Shown here: piece by piece, positions 59,200 through 64,000 of the stretch
How the letters are laid out: every line of letters starts with the position of its first letter
How positions within the stretch are numbered: position 1 is the first letter of the stretch
Source: an uncultured Pseudomonadales bacterium
GTDB taxonomy: Bacteria > Pseudomonadota > Gammaproteobacteria > Pseudomonadales > Balneatricaceae
Length of the DNA stretch: 64,000 bases
Assembly: GCA_943787595.1 (NCBI GenBank)
Contig: CALSNA010000002.1
Coordinates: forward strand, 246,467 to 310,466
Direction: 5' to 3'
Position numbers and translations under genes: made by a program
Notes under the pieces: model-generated
Seen by the model: only the letters and a program-made list of their open reading frames with translations
Database searches by the model: none
Told to the model about the DNA's origin: nothing

Positions 59200-60507
59200 A
59201 TGCAATCTAAGGATAAATCCTTGCAATCCACCACTGCTATTAGCGACTTTGAGCTGAACCCACGCCTGCTTGCCAATTTGACACAACTGGGATTTACCCA
59301 GACCACCAGCGTACAGAACCAGTGCCTGCCTCTGATTTTTGCGCAAAAAGACCTGCTGGTTAGTTCACATACTGGCAGTGGTAAAACATTGGCCTACTTG
59401 ATTCCGGCGCTGCATCTAATACTCAGCAAACCTGTGTACGGTTCCAGTATCCGGGCCTTGGTACTGGTGCCCAACCGGGAACTGGCCCATCAGATAATGA
59501 GCCTTGCCAACAAACTCATCAAACGTACCCATATCCGGTTGGGTCTCATAGTGGGTGGCGAAGCCTATCAATTTCAGCAGGCGCTGCTGCGCAAAAGTCC
59601 AGAACTGATTATTGCTACGCCCGGACGATTCATGGAACACCAGAGTAAAGGCCATACGGATACCAGTGCACTGGAATTGCTGGTGATTGATGAAGCCGAT
59701 CGGATGCTGGAACTGGGCTTTTGTGAGGATGTCAAAGCCATCGCTTTGGCCTGTAACAGCCACCGCCAAACCCTGTTGTTTTCGGCCACGCTGAACACCA
59801 CCAGGGTACGAACTGTGGCATCGTATCTATTGCGCAATCCCATCACTATAGAACTGAACGCCAGTGATCACGTGCGACGTAATTTAACCCAAGAGGTTAT
59901 CTTTGCGGATAATCAAAATCACAAGGAACGCCTACTGGTCTGGTTGCTAGCCAATGAAAACGCTGCAAAAACCCTGATTTTCTGTAACAGCCGCCGCCTT
60001 GCCAAACACTTGGCGACCTATTTGCGCCAACAACATCATGAGGCTCTGGCGCTGCATGGTGAATTGGCCCAAGACGAACGCAATCGCATCCTGCGCCTCT
60101 ACCGAAAACACCAATTCAATATTCTAGTGGCCACTGAAGTAGCCGCACGAGGCCTTGATATCACTGGTCTGGCACTGATAATTAACTTTGATATGCCACG
60201 CAACCAAAACGATTATCTGCACCGGATAGGGCGCACGGGGCGGGCCAACACCAGAGGAGTCGCCGTTAGCCTAGTTGGTCCCAACGAAACCCAATTACTG
60301 ATACGACTGGAACAGCATCAGCGGCACCGTCTTTCGGTACGCCAAATCAAGGGACTTACGGCACGCCACAGCAATGGCACTCAACGACCCCCTCGGGTAA
60401 ACCCACCCACTGGGAGAACCAAGACCAGACACACTGCCATTGAGAGCCATAAACCACGTAAACTCAATTGGGATAACGGTTTTGCCCCACTGGTTAAAAA
60501 GCCTTGA
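59200..60507 (+). CDS. DEAD-box ATP-dependent RNA helicase (SrmB/RhlE-like)
   Basis: DEAD-box helicases remodel RNA in ribosome assembly or decay. From the ATG at 59200 the product has 435 residues. It has the Q motif (NQCLP), SSHTGSGKTLAYLIP, PNRELAHQI, ATPGR, VIDEADRML, LFSATLN, LIFCNSRR, VATEVAARGLDI and HRIGRTGRA. The short basic C-terminal tail has no extra domain. Twelve codons upstream are open from a TTG. It is divergent from the accessory operon. The exact subfamily is not certain. Confidence 0.9.
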   Translation: MQSKDKSLQSTTAISDFELNPRLLANLTQLGFTQTTSVQNQCLPLIFAQKDLLVSSHTGSGKTLAYLIPALHLILSKPVYGSSIRALVLVPNRELAHQIMSLANKLIKRTHIRLGLIVGGEAYQFQQALLRKSPELIIATPGRFMEHQSKGHTDTSALELLVIDEADRMLELGFCEDVKAIALACNSHRQTLLFSATLNTTRVRTVASYLLRNPITIELNASDHVRRNLTQEVIFADNQNHKERLLVWLLANENAAKTLIFCNSRRLAKHLATYLRQQHHEALALHGELAQDERNRILRLYRKHQFNILVATEVAARGLDITGLALIINFDMPRNQNDYLHRIGRTGRANTRGVAVSLVGPNETQLLIRLEQHQRHRLSVRQIKGLTARHSNGTQRPPRVNPPTGRTKTRHTAIESHKPRKLNWDNGFAPLVKKP

Positions 60508-60713
60508 TCCAAAACAGGGGCAAGGCCTGTGCTAACAGGCCAAGCGGTATACTAAATGTGAATTCGCCGACTAAACCAGAGACGCGATCCATTGATTATG
60601 ATGCATGGATGCCAAGTCATCATTGGTCAACAGGATGAGATAAGAATGATTCATATTCATGAACCCATATGTCTGGGACAATGCAACCGTCTTGAAACGC
60701 GGGCATTACAATC

Positions 60714-61178
60714 ATGTCTAAACAGTTGCTAATTGTAGCCCATACTCCCTCGCCAAACACGCAGGCCATGGCGAACCAGTTGCGCATTGGTGCTGAAAGT
60801 GCAGTCGATACAGGGTTACAGGTTAACCTAGTCAACCCACTGCAATGCCAGCCACACGCAGTACTGCAGGCAGATGCAATCATTCTGCTAACGACCGAGA
60901 ATCTGGGTTATATGAGCGGCGCCTTAAAAGATTTCTTTGATCGTATTTATTACCCCTGTCTAGAACCAAAACAGGGGCTTGGGGTCGCTCTGGTCGTGCG
61001 TGCCAGACACGACGGCACCGGGACACAACGGGCCATAAAGTCAATCTGTAATGGCCTACGCTGGAATTGGGCACAACCACCGATCATATGCCGTGGTGAG
61101 TGGCGCCCTGAATTCTTGCAACAATGCCACCAGATGGGCCAATATATGGCGGCGGCAACCGATCTGGGGATGATCTAA
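60714..61178 (+). CDS. NAD(P)H-dependent FMN reductase / flavodoxin-like protein
   Basis: The 154-residue product has the flavodoxin fold: LLIVAHTPSPNTQAMA with the phosphate-binding loop, ADAIILLTTENLGYMSGALK typical of FMN reductases, and FFDRIYYPCL. Substrate and partner are unknown. Related proteins lie next to yheV in Pseudomonas-type genomes, and here a yheV-like gene follows on the opposite strand. The gap before it (60508-60713) has no gene. Confidence 0.78.
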   Translation: MSKQLLIVAHTPSPNTQAMANQLRIGAESAVDTGLQVNLVNPLQCQPHAVLQADAIILLTTENLGYMSGALKDFFDRIYYPCLEPKQGLGVALVVRARHDGTGTQRAIKSICNGLRWNWAQPPIICRGEWRPEFLQQCHQMGQYMAAATDLGMI

Positions 61179-61280
61179 ATCAACTCAAAGTGGTAAGGGC
61201 AATGACACCAATAGCGATGTATACTGAATCTGGCCGTCTAACCGCTGGTCAGACACTCCGGCCTGTAACGGATATTCCAT

Positions 61281-61523
61281 TCAAACCCACTTTAGAGGCT
61301 TGATTTTAGCCTCAGCAGCGGAGTCAGAGGATCGATCAGGCTGGGCGCGCGATCCCCGGCCGAAGTAATTAACAGCAGGCTGGGCAGCACTATCCTGATA
61401 ATCGCAGGCTACGCAGTCAAGCCGTTCAAGGCCAGATTCATGCTGCACATGCAGACGAATCACGTCCAGAGTGCCACATTTAGGGCACACAGCACCAGCT
61501 ATAAAACGAAATCGGGCTTTCAT
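61281..61523 (-). CDS. yheV: YheV-family zinc-ribbon protein
   Basis: The 80-residue protein starts MKARFRFIAGAVCPKCGTLD and has two CxxC pairs, CPKC and CVAC, forming a zinc ribbon typical of the YheV/DUF2387 family, whose function is unknown. The C-terminus (SRAQPDRSSDSAAEAKIKPL) is low-complexity. In other gammaproteobacteria the gene follows prlC; no prlC is seen here. Its ATG overlaps the stop of a short upstream frame by 4 bp. Confidence 0.83.
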   Translation of the reverse strand: MKARFRFIAGAVCPKCGTLDVIRLHVQHESGLERLDCVACDYQDSAAQPAVNYFGRGSRAQPDRSSDSAAEAKIKPLKWV

Positions 61524-61627
61524 CGGCTTAAACCCCAGTCATGCTGGACCCCATTGACCGCACATGTGGCACCAATAACGGCACTGGCATAGCCAACAGC
61601 AAGGGGGCGAATTGGAGAAGTCGGCAT
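61520..61627 (-). CDS. Short frame overlapping the yheV start (uncertain)
   Basis: A 35-codon frame (MPTSPIRPLAVGYASAVIGA and 15 more residues) ends with TGA inside an ATGA overlap with yheV. The overlap hints at translational coupling, but there is no clear ribosome binding site and no recognised family. It does not match the prlC C-terminus that is usual at this place. It may be chance. Confidence 0.2.
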   Translation of the reverse strand: MPTSPIRPLAVGYASAVIGATCAVNGVQHDWGLSR

Positions 61628-61786
61628 AGGGGTATTGTTCTTCAGAGAGTGTTATCAAGGCTGTCATTATGACAAAAATTGTTCCAAGTTGCTATTTTAC
61701 TATTATATCGCTCAAGCTCGCTTGTTGTGGGCCGTGGATAGCTTTTGTATTAACGCTTTGGCAACGTGGTCAATACAATCGCCGAG

Positions 61787-62371
61787 CTAAGGACACGCTG
61801 ACGGATACGCCTGCAACAAGCCGTAATAAACCCTACCGGCCCGTTTGTGGTGGCTAATCTGCCAAATGTCCGGCAAGTTAAGTGCCGCCAGTGGCTGGGG
61901 CTGTTCAACATAGATGCACGCTGACTGGTTGAGGCATCCGGATCGTTGTAGCTCCAGCAACACATCGTGTATCGGGGCCAGGGCAAATGGCGGATCTAAA
62001 AATACCACATCATAGGTTTGGTAATGGGTTTGCTGCAGCCATACCATGGCGCTTTGGTGAATCACTTGCGCCTGCTGATCGGGCGCCAGTTCAAGCAAGG
62101 CCAAATTATGCTCCAGTTGGCTACTGGCCACCCGGGACTGATCCACAAAGGTGGCAGCTGCAGCGCCTCTGGATAAAGCTTCTAGCCCCAAAGCGCCGCT
62201 GCCAGCAAATAAATCCAGGCAACGAGCTCCCGGCAAAAACGGTGCCAACCAGTTAAACAGGGTTTCCCGCAAGCGATCTCCGGTGGGGCGCAACCCTGCC
62301 TCGGGAATAAACTGAAGCCGGCGACCACGCCATCGACCTGCAATAATACGCAGATTCTGACGACTCACCAT
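61787..62371 (-). CDS. rsmD: 16S rRNA (guanine(966)-N(2))-methyltransferase
   Basis: RsmD methylates G966 of 16S rRNA in the 30S particle. The 194-residue protein begins LRIIAGRWRGRRLQF, has the SAM site CLDLFAGSGALGLEALSRGA and the catalytic DPPF in YDVVFLDPPFALAP. The C-terminal strand GRVYYGLLQ is typical. ftsY, often nearby in other genomes, is not in the window. Confidence 0.92.
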   Translation of the reverse strand: MVSRQNLRIIAGRWRGRRLQFIPEAGLRPTGDRLRETLFNWLAPFLPGARCLDLFAGSGALGLEALSRGAAAATFVDQSRVASSQLEHNLALLELAPDQQAQVIHQSAMVWLQQTHYQTYDVVFLDPPFALAPIHDVLLELQRSGCLNQSACIYVEQPQPLAALNLPDIWQISHHKRAGRVYYGLLQAYPSACP

Positions 62372-62734
62372 ATGCCCTCATGGTACTGGCTGGAGATGAG
62401 TGCACCTGTTTTTGCAATCTTGCATGAATATCGGCTTTTGCGGCCTGTGAAGCATGCTGGATTCGGACATAGTCGGCAAGCCAAGCCATACAGTTTATGG
62501 GGCATTGGCAGATCAGCTTGGTTACGGTATTGGAATGATCGTCTATGGCAAGATTGCGGTAAAAATATGGCCTCAAGCGCTTTCCAAAGGACCCTCAAAG
62601 CAGGCAAAGCTTGGCATCGAATCACGGCTGTGTGCAGATTTAACCGCGCATGATGGACATTGAATATAATCCCAATATAGCCTGACATTGTTAATTGAAG
62701 AGGCAATATCACACATTCCACTGGGGTATAACCA
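62372..62734. other. Gap of 363 bp between rsmD and cmoA
   Basis: Several overlapping frames of 70-118 codons exist on both strands, but none shows a recognisable family, coherent start signals or conserved-looking composition. I find no supported gene; it could be a degraded one. Confidence 0.35.
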
Positions 62735-63475
62735 TCACGACTTTATGCCAAGGAACGTAACAAAATTCAGGCATTGTAAGCAACGTTCAACCCGGCTAAA
62801 GCCAGCTGCCAACAATCGCTGCCGGTGTTGTGTTTCAGTATTCGGTATCAACACTTGCTCCAGAGCCACACGCTTCTGGGAGATTTCCAGATCGCTGTAA
62901 CCCTGAGACTTCTTGAAACTGTGATGCAACTGCATCATTAAAGCCTGTCTTTCAGCGTCTGTAAAACAAATTTTCTCTGCTAGCAACAAGACCCCCCCGG
63001 GCCTAAGTCCTGCCAGAATCCGGCGCAACAGATCAATGCGTTGGTGATCGGCAATAAACTGTAAGGTAAAATTCATAACGACCACCGAAGCGTTGTCGAT
63101 AATGGTATCCTGTATATTCTGCTGGCGTATCTCAATACTGGCTTGACCTTGATCGCGTGCCATATTCTGACGCCAACGGCGGACCATAGCGGCTGAGTTG
63201 TCGACACCGACCAAATGGCTGTCATCCGGCAAATTACGGCGTATCTTCAGGCTAGCTGCTCCCAGTGAACATCCAAGGTCATAGGCATTACTGCCTGCTT
63301 GAGCGTATTGTGCTGTAATCAAACCAGTTATTTCGAGCAATAAGTTATATCCAGGGATTGATCGCTGAATCATATTATCAAATACATCAGCCACCTGCGC
63401 ATTGAACTCGAACGGCACCGGCGTCGTTTTGATGGAGGCATATAGCGTATCGGGTTGATTGGACAGCGTGTGCAT
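62735..63475 (-). CDS. cmoA: Carboxy-S-adenosyl-L-methionine synthase
   Basis: CmoA makes carboxy-SAM from SAM and prephenate, used by CmoB to modify wobble uridine (cmo5U) in tRNA. The 246-residue protein has FDNMIQRSIPGYNLLLEITG, the SAM site NAYDLGCSLGAASLKIRRN, the cofactor-region VVVMNFTLQFI and GYSDLEISQKR. These match E. coli CmoA closely. cmoB, usually adjacent, is not seen here: the next gene upstream is rsmD and downstream is the AlgW-like protease. Confidence 0.93.
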   Translation of the reverse strand: MHTLSNQPDTLYASIKTTPVPFEFNAQVADVFDNMIQRSIPGYNLLLEITGLITAQYAQAGSNAYDLGCSLGAASLKIRRNLPDDSHLVGVDNSAAMVRRWRQNMARDQGQASIEIRQQNIQDTIIDNASVVVMNFTLQFIADHQRIDLLRRILAGLRPGGVLLLAEKICFTDAERQALMMQLHHSFKKSQGYSDLEISQKRVALEQVLIPNTETQHRQRLLAAGFSRVERCLQCLNFVTFLGIKS

Positions 63476-63482
63476 GTGGCGA

Positions 63483-64000
63483 TTACTGGCTCAGCGGCCG
63501 GTTAACTAAGATAGCCTGAGTTTCAGTGACAACATCGTCGCGTTGGTAGGTAATAGCCAATTTGCTGCCTGGCTTTAAATTAGCAACCTCATTCATAATG
63601 TGGCCCGGATCAAGCACCAAGTGTCCATTAATATGAGTAATCAAATCATCTGGACGCAGACCGGCTTTAAAGGCTGGCCCGCCAACATAAACACCACTGA
63701 CTCGCATTGTCTCGTTAACTTGATCATCCAGATATAAGCGAGCCAGGTAATCCAGGGTAAATTTACGAGCTAGGTCTACCTCAATACCCAACCAGCCACG
63801 AACAACATGACCGTGGTCGAGTATTTCCTGTACCACCTGATTGGCACTACTGGCTGGAATGGCAAACCCCAAACCCTGAACACTACGACTTTTGTTGGGG
63901 CTGAAAAACAGGGCTGTATTGATGCCGATAATATTGCCCTCACTGTTAATCAAAGGCCCGCCTGAACTGCCCTGGTTAATCGATGCATCAGTCTGTATAT
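63483..64000 (-). CDS. algW: Periplasmic S1C serine protease, AlgW/DegS-like (partial, 5' end outside window)
   Basis: AlgW/DegS proteases cleave the anti-sigma factor in the sigma-E envelope stress response. The visible 172 codons begin IQTDASINQGSSGGPLIN, with the catalytic Ser in GSSGGP, continue GLGFAIPASSANQVVQEI, and end with one PDZ domain (about 60-160 of this segment: VRGWLGIEVD, AGLRPDDLITHINGHLV). A single PDZ fits DegS/AlgW better than DegP, which has two. The start lies beyond base 64000. The symbol is by analogy with Pseudomonas. Confidence 0.85.
   Translation of the reverse strand, partial: IQTDASINQGSSGGPLINSEGNIIGINTALFFSPNKSRSVQGLGFAIPASSANQVVQEILDHGHVVRGWLGIEVDLARKFTLDYLARLYLDDQVNETMRVSGVYVGGPAFKAGLRPDDLITHINGHLVLDPGHIMNEVANLKPGSKLAITYQRDDVVTETQAILVNRPLSQ

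Noticed and set aside
62372..62721. Overlapping frames of 69-118 codons between rsmD and cmoA.
   Set aside because: Frames on both strands overlap each other and none has coherent signals or a family match.

Overview
The window is chromosomal DNA from a gammaproteobacterium. Gene order and content resemble the Pseudomonas-type arrangement (secB-grxC-rhodanese / gpmI-envC-ctpA-deacetylase / hisBHAF / mutY-yggX-tRNA-Phe, fis-purH, polA-thrB, lptM-lysA-dapF-DUF484-xerC-yigB). Several genes are visibly decaying: prmA and a FAH-family gene carry deletions and frameshifts, radC carries two nonsense codons, and a DUF3500-like remnant and an IS3 transposase remnant are present. DNA polymerase I has lost a proofreading metal ligand. 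This is what a lineage with relaxed selection, such as a host-restricted or symbiotic bacterium, would show. The host lifestyle is my inference. No rRNA gene and no CRISPR array was seen.

Layout. 1-3223: start of the S10 ribosomal operon on the minus strand (rpsJ-rplC-rplD-rplW-rplB-rpsS, the last cut by the window edge) with its own promoter and no tuf/fusA upstream. 3597-8958: ilvE, hinT, purH, fis, a prmA pseudogene and a HAD phosphatase. 8955-12830: xerC, DUF484, dapF, lysA and the small lipoprotein gene lptM, divergent from cyaY. 13251-24220: argH, a CbiX-like chelatase, polA, thrB, a di-haem peroxidase, mdh, and the FAH and radC pseudogenes. 24624-36418: secB, grxC, rhodanese, gpmI-envC-ctpA-deacetylase, histidine genes, mutY, yggX and tRNA-Phe. 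36640-40486: IS3 and DUF3500 remnants, a membrane-anchored repeat protein and malonyl-CoA decarboxylase. 40872-58917: an 18-kb block of large, mostly unrecognised genes. 59200-64000: DEAD-box helicase, flavoprotein, YheV, rsmD, cmoA and a partial AlgW/DegS protease.

The accessory block is the unusual part. Read on the minus strand it has seven genes: an 874-codon protein; a 1316-aa DUF6603-type protein with three N-terminal repeats; an 839-aa protein with two tandem chitin/cellulose-binding-like modules; a ~1325-codon protein split by two in-frame TAA codons; a 244-aa protein with an internal repeat; a protein with the C-terminal motif of a 2-oxoglutarate oxygenase split by a frameshift at a G7 run; and a LamG-like plus phage tail-collar protein split by another frameshift. 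Close spacing (4-bp overlap, 1-bp, 19-bp and 28-bp gaps) supports one operon. The modules suggest a large surface or secreted assembly that binds carbohydrate or a receptor. I see no contractile sheath, tube, baseplate ATPase or toxin, so I do not call it a tailocin or an injection system. Four of the seven genes are interrupted: either the system is decaying or some interruptions are reversible or read through. I regard it as undescribed and the main object of interest.
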